Shown here: positions 33,901 through 44,788 of the stretch, in pieces
How positions within the stretch are numbered: position 1 is the first letter of the stretch
Layout: each line of letters starts with the position of its first letter
Assembly (NCBI GenBank): GCA_002778195.1
Contig: PCDI01000013.1
Span: forward strand, 1 to 64,000
Direction of reading: 5' to 3'
DNA length: 64,000 nucleotides
Origin: Raffaelea ambrosiae
Lineage: Eukaryota; Ascomycota; Sordariomycetes; Ophiostomatales; Ophiostomataceae
The notes under the pieces: generated by a model
Seen by the model: only the letters and a program-made list of their open reading frames with translations
What the model was told of the DNA's origin: nothing
Database searches by the model: none
Translations under genes and position numbers: made by a program

Positions 33901-36065
33901 TTCTGGCGTGCCCGTTCGCGCGTGGAGGATCCTCCGTGGCCAGCGGCGTCGTCTGTGTGGTGGAAGGCACCGCCGCCAGGTGCCGAGAAAAAGGACTCGC
34001 GGTTGTCGCTGCCGGGTGTCTGTGGCGACGGCATGTCAGCGTGGTTCGAAGTGCGCGAGTGGAGTGCCAGGGGCCCGGCTGAAGTGGCAGCGACGGCAGC
34101 ACCCACGCCCGCACCGGCAAGAGCAGTCGCGATGCCGCCGCCGCCGCTGCCAGACGAAGCAGCACCGCCCGCGGCAGCGGTGGCTGCCTCGTCCGCCCAC
34201 CGCGATGCCGGCCTGTAGAGGGCCGCATCCTGGGGAAAGACGCGGCGCCAGTGGCGGTCTTCGACGAGCTTCTTGTTGTCGTCCTGCTCGAGCCAGTAGA
34301 GATCGGCAATCATGTCGGCCGGATCGGCGACCCAGTCGACGCGGGGCCGTTTGGGCTTCGGGGTGCTGGCTGCGGCTGCTGCGCCCCGCGACGCCCCGGA
34401 TGGCGAGCCTTGGAGGGCGGCCGCAATATCCTCGGCGCTGGAAAAGGGCGGCAGAGGCGTGCCTTCGATGGGTCCCCCGGCCTCCGCCCAGTCGGCAACG
34501 TCGTCGATCCACTCGGTCGTCCGGCACACGTCCCCAAATCCCTGCGCCTGGCCGTCAATGGTCCTGCGCTCGCGCGCCCGGACCTTTCTGTTGCGGATGT
34601 ACTGCAGCGGGTTGTAAGGCCGGCCAAGCCGGACGGTCGGAGGCCCGGCATTGGCGGAGTCGCTGCCGAGGCCGGCGGGCGGCACCAGCGGGGCCTGGGT
34701 GCTCAGTGGTAGCAGGGTCGGCGATGCGATGCTGCCGGTGCGGCTGTGCGCGGCCGTGGACAACGAGGACGACGGCAGCGAGTACGGGGCCGGGGGTGTC
34801 AGGGGTGGGAGCAGACCGAGCAGCCGGCGCTGCTGGGCGAGCAGCTCGAGGTGGTCCTTGGCCTTCTGTGCGCGGGCCAGCGTCGACTGCGAGAAGTGGT
34901 AGCGGTAGGCAGTGTTGCTGGTCGCACTGGCGCCGGCGCTGCTGCTGCTGACGCCAGGGCCGCCGTCGGCGATCTGCGGGTCAACGCCGGCCTGCCGAGG
35001 GCTGCCGACGCTGCTGACACGCGGCGATCCGCCCAGGGAGTGGGCAGACTGCGCCGACACGGCCCGGCTGCCGCCGGCGCGCTCCGGCCGCGGCGACATG
35101 GTGCGCGAGAGGCGTCGCTGCTGCTGCAGCTGCTGCCGCAGACTGCCTCCGACGGCGCTGTCCGGCAGAGGAGCCAGTCGAGGCGGCAGCTGCTGTCCCG
35201 AGACCGCGCGGCGGGCAGCCAGACGGCGCGACTCGCTGAGGTTCAGCGCCATGTTGACGATCTGGGCCGAGTCCAGGTCGAGCGTGTCGGCAGCCACGGC
35301 CGGCGAGCCCGATGTGAGTGCCAGTCCCGGGGGCGCTCCCGATGGGGATGCTGATCGTCTGGCATGGCCATTGCTGTCGTCCGCCGTGGCTGTTGTGGCT
35401 GCTGTGGCTGCCGTGGCTGCTGTGGCTGCTGTGTTTGCTCCATCGGCCCCATCTACGGGCGTGCCTCCCCTCGAGGCCCGTTTCTCTGGCGTCCCCGGCG
35501 CCCGCGAGCTGCTGCTGACACGGTCAAAACCGGCGCTGTGCCGTTCCTTTCCACGGATTCGGCCGCTTGCCTGCTGGTCCGCCCGCGTGCCCCCACTGTC
35601 CAGCAGGCCATCCTGTAGCAGAAACGAGTTCCCGCTTGAGCGCTGGCCGCGCGTGTGAGACCGGTGGTGCGAGCGCAGGCTGCCCGTGTGGTAGTGTGCA
35701 CTGCTCCCGTCCACCCGCCCGCCCGCCATACTGCTTGTGGCAGCATCGTGTAGCGAAGACGTGGCTGTCGTAGTCGCGGCTTCTTCAAATTGCCTGGTTC
35801 TTGATGGAGGCGTGGCCGTCCTTTCGGGCGCTGGTGTCATGTGGGCGGCCTCGCCATAGCCGTGACTGTGGATCCTTGCACGTTTGGGAGACTCGTGGCC
35901 AGCCCCAATGAATGTGCTGCCGGTGCTGGCGCTGCCCATGCTGTGTCGGTCATGCGAGGCTTGGCTGCGACTGCCTGATGCTGCCGCTGCTGTGCGCGAA
36001 GAGGTCGGCGTCGACGACGACTGCAGGACGCTGCCTGTCCCTTGGACCTGGTCGGCAGCCGCCAT
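30993..36065 (-). CDS. large disordered protein with conserved YNPLQYIRNRKVR core and hydrophobic C-terminus
   Basis: A single 1690-aa frame without introns. Most of it is Ser/Ala/Gly-rich and probably disordered. Two blocks look conserved: RPYNPLQYIRNRKVRARERR with WIDDVADWAEA (about 480-530), and DPADMIADLYWLEQDDNKKL with HWRRVFPQDAALY (about 580-620). The pattern W-x-x-D-P-A-D-M-I resembles conserved fungal proteins of unknown function; I cannot name the family with confidence. A Glu/Asp run lies at about 1443-1478. The last 40 residues are hydrophobic and Trp-rich (WLTVEWLLVGCMWYVWFVVM, then ARVVMGLFRGVFAGVRWLLW), so one or two membrane segments with a short basic loop before them (RRRRRRFRWVRR) are likely. 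Multiple SDSE-type acidic Ser sites suggest phosphorylation. Start is the first Met after a stop. Confidence 0.8.
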   Translation of the reverse strand: MAAADQVQGTGSVLQSSSTPTSSRTAAAASGSRSQASHDRHSMGSASTGSTFIGAGHESPKRARIHSHGYGEAAHMTPAPERTATPPSRTRQFEEAATTTATSSLHDAATSSMAGGRVDGSSAHYHTGSLRSHHRSHTRGQRSSGNSFLLQDGLLDSGGTRADQQASGRIRGKERHSAGFDRVSSSSRAPGTPEKRASRGGTPVDGADGANTAATAATAATAATTATADDSNGHARRSASPSGAPPGLALTSGSPAVAADTLDLDSAQIVNMALNLSESRRLAARRAVSGQQLPPRLAPLPDSAVGGSLRQQLQQQRRLSRTMSPRPERAGGSRAVSAQSAHSLGGSPRVSSVGSPRQAGVDPQIADGGPGVSSSSAGASATSNTAYRYHFSQSTLARAQKAKDHLELLAQQRRLLGLLPPLTPPAPYSLPSSSLSTAAHSRTGSIASPTLLPLSTQAPLVPPAGLGSDSANAGPPTVRLGRPYNPLQYIRNRKVRARERRTIDGQAQGFGDVCRTTEWIDDVADWAEAGGPIEGTPLPPFSSAEDIAAALQGSPSGASRGAAAAASTPKPKRPRVDWVADPADMIADLYWLEQDDNKKLVEDRHWRRVFPQDAALYRPASRWADEAATAAAGGAASSGSGGGGIATALAGAGVGAAVAATSAGPLALHSRTSNHADMPSPQTPGSDNRESFFSAPGGGAFHHTDDAAGHGGSSTRERARQKLHDLKGFHHRHNSSSLQGSDLVRLRHGSFSDSSDSESDRRRWGGSSSRPRTETVTGVELLNRQMLEMIAQENREREAEVGNAPGAGIGTGIGTGSTSPSRPTPARSHLSQVESAPISRTQTQHDATSHVPGQSAAAQPSNSAQRSARTSLEVLATGAAKRPSLDYDSSRPTSPELNATRPHDGIGLVPALGGDLSSPPSRTASPAPRKRFKKVKHIFHDHSRERGTSSGVDRGSDEKDDGASSAPLEPPIPALHPDTADTLPLPISVTTTADSRHASGHEGKGSHSPIRKAGSLETNGRLDSGHKPQGSISSLASFGAIAASSKRYYRGEDGKDAKDGSGSGSGSGGLRGFFRGGPPRIDNVVRSGVSKVSDMFWRRDLDETAAAPTPSSAATGGAAAAGTAPPSDAQPSDSSDSESETEGSTSVMRGRSRSSFLVSRSSSSRRRTAQSDDQILSSPTKSGAARHYLDIMPVFSKNESRHSANSSKNNNSIGTSNSATNTDTASSNLSQQLAPPPTDMEPLSRPPSRRSTRFERLKPPRIDVRDVSPSGSTFAANAGAVAGTDGAPAGAELVPVARRGQGQGRGPFDSDLSGAETPSRRSSRAGMRSPVAGSTIDGGRAGRATSRSAQRDADSTFNATSNAGAMAARPRWSLSQPSSNRSALTRRELARLRASLCSSAILAKELSRRAQEPHMLDSTPKSTAAAAAASNHGKSSSREDRDNTLGDEDEDEDEDDDEDDVDDEDDEDEEEDEQEEEVGQDGTGVGETSGASGIRRRRRRRQRRHRGPVIIRGSNGEVLRWSQIAAYAGPTSPSSSPVVPAAVAPIELFPLAMQVLAGAIQRSGQAWQASAEGFAGTTVPTLRQRIDAVRTRVAVDLSGLASQAADEADDVSRDLVAVQRLKVKRVEDRIDTMLRRRRRRFRWVRRAGWLTVEWLLVGCMWYVWFVVMLARVVMGLFRGVFAGVRWLLWL

Positions 36066-37762
36066 TTGTCAGCTGCAGGGGAGGAGGAGCAGGAGGCGCA
36101 GAATGTGTTGTCGAGATGGCGGGAGAGAAAGAGAGAGGGGAGGGCGCGGAGGTCGGATTATCGTCACATGTCCAAGAGAATCGAGCAGGCCAAAGAGGAG
36201 AGAGAGAGAGTCGAGGACGCCAGGGTCCCGAGAGCACGGATGAGTATCGGTATGGACAGTGGAGGAGAGAAAAGGCTGGTGTCTGAAGACTAGCAGCTGC
36301 TGTCAAGGATGTTGGGGACGTCAAAAAGATCAAGCTAAGCAACGCGATCGAGATGCTGAGGGAGATCGAGAAGCATCGTCTGGGGCGTCAGGCTGCCCGG
36401 CAGAGAGCGGCGCGGAGGCCGTCAGAACAGGCGAAAGAGCCAGACGGGATGCCGAAGGTTGTGCAGTAGAAGAGAGCGTGTTGGGGTGCCAGGGGTCGCG
36501 GTCGACGTCCGCGTTCGACGGTGAGATTGTCGAGGATGGATGGGGAGAATCAGAAATACAGGCAACGCACTGAATAAATACCTAGTTAGTTAACTAGTTA
36601 ACTAGAATCCATGTGATGTGGAGGTCACTCCCTTTTGGTCAATGTCGGGCAGGAACGACCGGCCAGCCAATAGCAGCGCGAGACTGCCCGGACAAGTGAC
36701 TCGGGTAGCCTGTGGGTCAGTGGAGACAATCCTGAGCTCTAGAGCTAGGTGCCAAGAGGCAGCATAGCGAGCCGCAAAACGTGGCATTAGGCGGTCGCTA
36801 CGAGTAGTTACTGTGCACCCAGGCATGTTCGAGCCGCCCTGCCTGGCATGGTTGCATGCTTCGAACGTCTAAGGTGTTTTTTCACAGCAGAAAATCTGTG
36901 CACTCGAAGAACAGCAAAACAACTCTGCCTGCATACCCAACATCGATTCCAAGACGACAGACATCTCAGACTGTCTTGCATGGCTGCCCGTCCAACTTCT
37001 GACTTGAACGTAACGTCAAGACAAGCAAGCTTAGCATATCTCTTCCTAAAGACTAGCGCCGAAAGCAGTTCCTGAATCTACCATGCACTTTGAGAGATTC
37101 TATAGCGTGCCAAGTCCTCCTCCCCGGGATGCATACTCCAGCATTACAGTACTAAGTCGCTCTCACATATTGAAACACGACTAGATGGCTCTTTGTAGCG
37201 GTATCAGTAAACTTGTGCTGTGAAGTATGAGAGTTGCTAGAGTAAGAAGCTGCAAGAGTTAAAAAAAAATGCATTATTGATTTCAAATAGGAAGTTCTCT
37301 AGGGCCTCGCCCCAATTGTTCTACAAGCAACAAAGACAACCCGTGTAGCAAACAACTGACTCATACAGACCTGTGCGAGTGAACAATGAATAGGCGAAAG
37401 TTTAGCGAGACAACAAACAGAAAAACTCCATACTCCAGCCAGCCACACATGCAAGGGAGAAGAACAGAAAAGAGGAACAAAATGACGTGGAAATTGCCAG
37501 AGAAGGAAAAAGAGGGGAAAAAAGAGGGAAAAAAAAACCGGTGAAACTGATGAAGAAAGCGACATGGGACAGCCAAAGATGGCAGTGAAAATGGCAATGA
37601 GAGAACAATTCCGAAAAGACCAATGAAAGTGACAGAGAAAAGGGAAGACAGGAAACCAGGTAAGAACAAGATACGAACCGACTCAGAAACAAACAACAGC
37701 CGCATAAAGAATCAAACATGTAACCAGACCACTTCGCCCTCAGACACAGCCCCGGTTGGCTC
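36066..37762. promoter_or_regulatory. upstream region of the 1690-aa protein gene and 3' flank of PHAF1
   Basis: 1.7 kb. 36066-36250 is purine-rich on +, so CT-rich in the leader of the minus-strand gene. An 18-bp perfect palindrome lies at 36587-36604. The right half (37240-37700) is A-rich on + and belongs to the PHAF1 3' flank. No gene supported. Confidence 0.45.
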
Positions 37763-39566
37763 TCAGAACACGGTCAAGGCACTAACAAACCCGTTCTTCA
37801 GGACTTCAAACACAAGCCCGGGAAAGCCATACAGAGTAGTCGTCGAATCTTCGGCACCCTTAACGCCGCGGATCGATCCGCCCTTGTGGCCTTCCCAGCC
37901 ACCCAGCAACTCGATGCTGCTACCCGGGCTGTCTCCCCATCCGCGGTTCAGGACCATGCCCCGCTGACGCTGGCGTGCTTCTTCCTCGGATGTGTAGATC
38001 GACTTCCACTCCTCGTGCAGGTTCTCCTCGACCCGTGCAAACGGCGTCTCCGAGTTGACCTGTGCAGCACTGTCTGTCAGGTACGCAACCTCCCAGCGGC
38101 ATCGTCGGTGCCGGTTGAACGGATAGGACCCAGGGACGTTGCCATGCAACACCAGCTTGGTGGCCACCAGCCGGTCGGGCGACTCGGTCTTGAGCGGCCG
38201 CTCGGGAAAACCTGAAGACGCGCCGCCGTTGTGGCCATATCCAGGCCCTGCATTCCCGTTTTGTTCTTCCGATACACCTGTCACAGTTGCTGCTGCTGCT
38301 GCTGCCGATGACTCGGAGTGTGAGGGCGGCATCCGCGAAGGCTGGGTAGGCGTCGATACCAGGACATCGAAACCGAGATAAAAGTAGTTGAAGAAGCATT
38401 CTCCGGACACATTTCCGGCAAACTCGTCTTCGATGTCGTCATCATCCGAGTCGTCCTCGGATGCTGTTGGTGCCGACGACTGATCTGTGTCGGTGAGGTG
38501 GTCGTCCTGGCGCCGGTGCAAGAGGTCGCCAACACCACCGCTCCCTACGCCTCCGGGCCGGGACCGGCTGCTGCTCGCCGTGCGGATCTTGTGAATATAC
38601 ATGCGCTGGTCACTCTTGCGGTAGATGGCGTCGGGCGGTCCCAGCTCCGTGACGAGCTCCTGCGGCGTGGTTTCGCCTAGTGTGATCCAGAAGAAGGACG
38701 ATGTTGTCCACCGCCGGAACAGCTGCAGCTTGCCGCCGCCATGGATCCTCGCCAGCGAGATCTCGTCTGGAGACATGTCCTTGCCGCCTTTGGCTAGCGG
38801 CGCAAACGACTTGATGCTGGGCAAGGTCTCCGTCCACAGATTCGCCCGCGCCTGTGCCCACGACTCGCCGCTGAACACGGCCATGGACAGCGCTGCCAGT
38901 CCGCTCGGACTCGATAGCAGCGAGACCGCGTCCTTGTCGGGCGAGTAGGCCGCGGGTGCCATGGGAAAGGTAAAGGCAACGCCCGGGTATGAAAGAACGT
39001 ACGTGTCAACCTCGTCTTTGTTTTGGCCGCTGGCCGGGATGAACTCGCCGTCGTACGTGGGGCCGAGGAAACGCGAGTAGATGTGCCGGAACGTCGGCCC
39101 AGGCGAAGACTGCGTTCCTTCGGCAGCCGTCCCATCCGACCCGTTGGCTGTCGGCTTGACGAGATCGCGATCTTTGTTGTGCTCTTTGAAGATGATGTGG
39201 TTCTTGGAGAAGTCAATAATCTCGATGAGTCGCAGGCGCTGCTCGGGCCCGTCGAAGCGCAAGCGGACACCATTTGCCGGCAGCGTGAGCACGACCGGTT
39301 CATTGACCGGCTGCGTGGGTGAGTAGGCGAGGTCGAGCTTGGGGAAGCGCTGCGGCTCGGCTTTGAGCCGCGTGAGGATGTCGTGCAACGAGGCGCCGAG
39401 GACTACGGGAATTGACCATGTCAGCAGGACGGTTCTCCGAAGCAGCAACAGACAAGACAAGACCCCCTCGTCCCGTTGATCTTGCTCCCTCCTAATCTAG
39501 TGATCGCTACTCACTCAAGAACCCCAGCGCCCGTCCAGGGTGAAGCTGTGCTGTGAAAAGAGACAT
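37763..39566 (-). CDS. PHAF1/UPF0183 family protein
   Basis: Exons 39566-39515 and 39402-37763 give 563 aa; the 112-bp phase-1 intron (GTGAGT, branch GCTGAC, TAG) joins MSLFTAQLHPGRALGFL to ILGASLHDILTRLK. This matches the family start, where a short N-terminal strand precedes LGASLHD. Conserved stretches include RLRFDGPEQRLRLIEIIDF, YPGVAFTFP and LGPPDAIYRKSDQRMYIH. The animal member (C16orf70, PHAF1) binds BCAS3 and PI3P on phagophores; the fungal role is not established but a link to autophagic membranes is the best guess. Low-complexity acidic inserts (DDSDDDDIEDEF) and a poly-Ala stretch separate conserved blocks in the C-terminal half. It diverges from kinesin-5. Confidence 0.88.
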
Positions 39567-40303
39567 GGCCGCGGCTGGTGAGCTGTTGGGCCTCCGAGCA
39601 GTTGAGAGAGGATCGAGGGAAAGCGCGCATTCAGTAGTGTTGTGTCTGGAGTGCAAGATACGGCTCGTCCAGCGGGTTGTAGGAGTGTCACATGGGCGAG
39701 CGCAGCCGTGGAGCAATGAGAGCTGCAAGGCAAGTCGAGCTATCCAAGGCTGGCGGGCTGCTCCCCGTGACACTGCGTCAGCAGACAGGCGCGGGGCACA
39801 CTACAGACGTCATATGGGTCCCCTGTTCAAGTGGCCAGGGCGCTGAAGGGGCCAAAGTGGAGACCCGGCAGCGCAAAGCGCCGCTTGACCGTTTTCAGAA
39901 AACTGTGGCTAGTGTCTGCAAGAATGGCCCGTTGCCGGGGCAATTTACACGGCATTGTTGACCAACAAGCCACAATTATTCACCCGCTAACGCTATTCAC
40001 CCAGATGTCAACAATCCCCAGACTCCATTCTTCGCGATAGCCCACCCCTCTCAGCCTTGGTGCCTATTACCCTGTCCTACTTCCGAGTGCAGGGGTTAGA
40101 CGTTCGCCGCGGGCCATCTTTTACTCTCTCTAATATTGCTCATATTTCCACCTATGACCATCGCTCTCTCCCTTGCCTCAAATCTTCACAAGAGAGACGC
40201 AGTTGTCTGACAGCTTCTTGTCACTGCTTCGCAGGCCTCGTTCTTCCTGCTTCAATTTGACATCTTATTCATTCTCCCCTTCCTTGACAGTGTCTTCTCT
40301 CCG
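39567..40303. promoter_or_regulatory. divergent promoter of PHAF1 (-) and kinesin-5 (+)
   Basis: 737 bp. The kinesin side (40095-40300) is a C/T-rich leader. No TATA box or upstream exon recognised. Confidence 0.45.
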
Positions 40304-43300
40304 ATGACCCTCGCGCGGGAACAGCCCTCGCGGAGGGGCACAAACGCCTCGACAATGATACCCGGCACACGATCGAACGCTGCGACGCGGCCAGGCGTCC
40401 GGAAGACGAGGCGCGTGTCGACCATGTCGGGGCCACGACACCATTACAGTATGTCGACGGCGGCGACAGCATCCTCTTCTGCCGCTATGGCCGCCCGGAT
40501 TGGCCGAGCCGGCGCCGTCTCCCCAGCCGAGTCTCTGGCCTCCATCGCCACATCAGCCACGGTAACAGCAGCGGGTACGAAGCGTAAGGAGCGCGATTTT
40601 GATATCGAAAGCGTGGCCGCAGCGGAGGAGACCAACATCAATGTCGTGGTGCGGTGTCGCGGCCGCAACGAGCGCGAGGTGCAAGAAAACAGCGCGGTCG
40701 TGGTCAACACGGACGGCGCCAAGGGCAAGGTGGTCGAGCTGATGATGGGGCCGAATGCGCTGAGCAACAAGTCCTACTATTTCGACCGTGTCTTTTCGCC
40801 CGCTGCAGACCAGGGCATGATTTTTGACGACGTGGTGAAGCCTATTCTGGACGAGGTACGATTTGTTGTTTTGGTTTGGCTGTGTGTCCGTGTCTGCCGT
40901 GTTTCTCCGTTCTGACTTGCCCCCCAATTAGATGCTCGCAGGTTTCAACTGCACCATATTTGCCTACGGCCAGACAGGCACCGGCAAAACCTACACCATG
41001 TCTGGCGATATGACCGAGAGACTCGGCCTGCTCTCTGACGCGGCCGGTATCATCCCGCGCGTGCTGCAATCTCTCTTCCAGAAGCTGGAAGAAACCGACA
41101 ACGTCGTGCGCTGTTCCTTCATCGAGCTCTACAACGAGGAACTGCGCGATCTCCTCTCGGCGGATGGCGACAGCGGCACGGCCAGCAAGCTCAAGATCTA
41201 CGACGACAACTCTCGGAGGGGCCACGCTACTACCGTGGTCCAGGGGATGGAGGAGCGCCACATCACATCTGCCGCCGAGGGCATCAAACGGCTGCAGGAG
41301 GGCAGCGTTCGTCGCCAGGTCGCAGCAACCAAGTGCAACGACCTCAGCAGCCGCAGCCACACCGTCTTCACCATCACAGTGCAGTCGAAGCACGTGGCCG
41401 AGAATGGCGAGGACTTTTTCATCACGGGCAAGCTGAACCTGGTCGACCTGGCGGGCAGCGAGAACATCCAGCGCTCGGGAGCCGAGAACAAGCGGGCAGC
41501 GGAGGCTGGCCTCATCAACAAGAGCCTGCTCACCCTGGGCCGCGTCATCAACGCGCTGGTCGACCGCACCGCCCACGTGCCATACCGCGAGTCGAAGCTG
41601 ACGCGGCTGCTGCAAGACTCGCTCGGCGGGCGGACGAAGACGTGCATCATTGCGACCATCTCGACAGCCAAGAGCAACCTGGAGGAGACCATATCGACGC
41701 TGGACTATGCCTTCCGGGCCAAGAACATCCGCAACAAGCCGCAGATCAACCAGCTGCTCAACAAGAAGACGCTGCTTCGCGAGTTCTCGGTGGAGCTCGA
41801 AAAGCTCAAGGGCGAGCTGATTATCACCCGGCAGCGCAACGGCGTGTACCTGTCGAACGATGCGTACGAGGAGATGACGGTGCAGAGCGAGTCGCGGCGG
41901 ATTCTGGCAGAGGAGCAGGCGGCCAAGATGGAGACCATGGAAAACAACCTGCGCAACAAGCTGCAGGAGCTGGTCGACCTGACGTCCAACTTTATGGGCC
42001 TCAAAAAGGAGCACGAGGGCACCAGGACTGAGCTCGACGGCACCAAGGACGTGCTCAACCAGACCGAGCTGGTGTTGGCGGCCACGCGGAAGACACTGGC
42101 GGAGGAGACCACTGTCCGCCGAGCGCACCAGGAGACGGAGCAGAAACTGGCCACCATCGGCAGCGAACTGATCAGCACCCTCAGCCGCACAGTCGACGCC
42201 ATTGACGGCCTCCACGCCAAGAACCGACGCAAGTCCGACCTGCAGGGCGTCAACCGTAACACCTGGGCCGGGGTCCAGGCGCAGGTCTCGGACGTCACGA
42301 GGCTTGTCGAGAGCCGCGTCGTCGACATGCGCACGTCCCAGGAGCAGCACATCTCGACCATTGCAGAGCGTCTGCAGTCCTTTGTCCAGGACGGACAGCA
42401 GAGCCTCTCCTCGACACAGGCACTGCTCGACGCGAGCCTGGACACGCTAGAAACCAACAAGAGCGCGCTGCTCGCGCAGCAGGGTGCGTCCAAGGAGGAC
42501 ATGGATAAGGTGCTGGAGGAGATCCGGTTGGTGCGCGACCACATCCAGGAGCGCGTGGGCGAGAGCCTGCAGGTGATTGCCACGGCAGCCGAGCGGATCG
42601 CCGAGGACGTGCTGAGCGAGCTGGGCACGTTCCATAACCAGGTAAGCAGCAGCCAGCCTACGATTAGGCTCACATACGTTCAGCCAAGAACACAAAGTTT
42701 GCAGACAGGCTAACCGGTCCTCGCAGCTACACACTTCGTACAGCAGCCTCGGCAAGGATTGCAAGGGCATGTTTGAGGACCTGCTCAGGCACATGGCCTC
42801 CCAGCGAAGCGAATCGGAGAGCCTGCGGCACCAGGTCGAGGCGGCGAGCCGGACAGCCGTCGAATCGAACGCAGCCGTCGCCCTGCAAATCCAACAGGCC
42901 GTCGAGGAGGAGCGCCGACTGGCCGCCGAGGACAGAGCCCGGCTTCTCACGCAGATCGGCAGCCTGATCACAGCGCAGGCTGAGATACAAGAATCGCGGT
43001 TCGCGGCCAAGGCCGATGTCATCCGCAGCCGCATGCTGCAGTCGAACGAGTCGCTCGAGGGCGGCTTGGCGACATACGCAGAGGGGATGGAAGCATGGCA
43101 CGCCACGGGCGACAGCTTCGCGCAAGATGTGAGCCGCTCGCGGGATGCGCTCAAGAGCCGGCTCCAAGACGACTGGACGGCAGCCAACGAGCACAGCACG
43201 TCCATCCAGAACACAACCCGGTCTGTGCATGCCGAGACGGTGCGCGTGGTGGGCGAGCAGATGCAGGACCTCACCGTGCAAATGCAGGACCTCGATGGAC

Positions 43301-43849
43301 TGGTATCGCGGGCAACGTCCCAGACGGCGGCACACATTGTGCAGCACGGTGCATCGGTGGTCAAGATGGCCGAGGCCGTGTCGGACAGCCTGTCGCAGGC
43401 CTCTGTCCATGCTCAGAAAATACAGAGCCGCACGACGGCCCTGGCAACAGACGTGGCGGACGACGCAGACGAGCTGCGCAGCGAACTGGCGCCGGTTGAC
43501 GAGACGATCTGCCTCCCGCTCAGCGATCTCCGGGCCTGTGTCGCGGGCACGTCATTGCGCGAGTATGTGGCCACGGGCGACACGCCCGAGAAGGTGCAGT
43601 ACCGGTACCCGCTGGATCTGCCGCGAACGGCCCCATACAACGCACTTGTGGGCCGGCAGGACGACGACACAGACAGCGCGGATAACGGACCCGTGCACGA
43701 GGCCGATCTCCTCGAGGCAGCCGCGCGCACGCCGAGCAAGACGGTGGCACGGGCAGCCGAGCCTGCGGCGACAGCGACGACGACGACGACGACGACGTCG
43801 GTGCCCGTCATCTTTAACGACGTTGACCCATCAGAGCAGCACGCACAGT

Positions 43850-43888
<39 letters not shown>

Positions 43889-44241
43889 CTGGCGATGCCG
43901 GTACGGGCGGTCTGCGCGAGGTGAATCCGAACCTGACGACGGGGTCCATCCTGTTTGACCCTTCGGCCAGCACAATGTCCATGGTCCCCGAAGAGGCTGG
44001 CAGTCAAGGCGACATCATGAGTGCCGCGAGCAAAGTCACTGCCATTCCAAACGCCTCTGCCAGCAACAGCAACCTCCCGCTATTTCGGCGGAGCACGCGA
44101 CAGCACCTGCACCAGCAGCCGCCACAAAAGCAGGCGAAGACGCACAAGACGTCGATGGTGTCGCTGGAAGGCCGTGAGAATGTGCCGCCTTCGGCATTTT
44201 CGCAAAGCACGTCGCGACGGCGGAGCCCGCGGCTGAACTGA
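40304..44241 (+). CDS. kinesin-5 (BimC/Eg5) mitotic motor
   Basis: Exons 40304-40855, 40932-42641 and 42727-44241 give 1258 aa; introns are 76 and 85 bp, both phase 0, the second with a GCTAAC branch. An 80-100-residue basic N-terminal extension precedes the motor (INVVVRCRGRNE). The motor shows the P-loop GQTGTGKT (197-204), NDLSSRSH (about 320) and DLAGSE (about 356), followed by a neck and a long coiled coil. Near residue 1040 is a BimC-box-like motif with a Cdk-type site (DTPEKVQYRYP), which marks the kinesin-5 class. The tail has poly-Thr and poly-Ala runs from CGA and CAG-type trinucleotide repeats (about 43777-43887). It should form tetramers that slide spindle microtubules apart. Initiation at a later Met (MIPGTRS or MSGPRHH) cannot be excluded. 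Confidence 0.95.
43847..43888 (+). repeat. CAG/AGC trinucleotide microsatellite in kinesin-5 tail
   Basis: About 12 tandem CAG units read in the GCA frame as poly-Ala, just after a (CGA)n tract near 43772-43797 that reads as poly-Thr. Both are inside the low-complexity tail, where length change would not shift the frame. Confidence 0.8.
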
Positions 44242-44788
44242 TAGACTCGGTGGTTTCTTTTTTTTCCCCGTGATTTGTTACTTAGATTATGTTGGATTCG
44301 CCATTCACTCTTGTTTCTTTCTTCTTCTTTTTCCTCTCTGTTCTTTGTTTTCTGGTCTGGAAGCCAGGAGTCGCGGGCGTGGGTTAGGGATCCCTGTTTT
44401 CGTTCATTGCTTTTGGAGAGAATGGTTTTTTATTTTCTGGGTTTCTGGTCTGTTCAAACAAGAGGCGAATGGCAAATTGTTTTATTCCTTGTCTCGCAAT
44501 CTGCGCATGGTGACTCTGGGACAGCTTTGCGATGTATTGATTCTCAGCATGCGGATACCCTGGTGGGAAGTGAAGAGAGCGAGACGGTAGATTAGTCTGA
44601 ATGATGACAACCAGTTGAAGAAAAAGAACCCCCCAAAAAGGGACTCTTGGCCCCACTAAAAATGACCAGGGAAATCAACGACACAACAACTTTCTCGCAT
44701 AGATTTCCCCGACACCCAACGAGCGTCGTGAGAGGAGAAGGCCAACTGGCTGTTCGTCTGATTGTCTCAGTCATATGCTAGTCACCAC
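44242..44788. other. 3' flank of kinesin-5 and promoter of folylpolyglutamate synthase
   Basis: 547 bp. T-rich after the kinesin stop codon (44255-44350), then mixed sequence with a run ACCCCCCAAAAAGGG at 44627-44641. No gene or TATA box recognised. Confidence 0.4.

Noticed and set aside
40842..42350. 502-codon open frame on - opposite kinesin-5
   Set aside because: Covers the motor domain in antisense; composition artefact.
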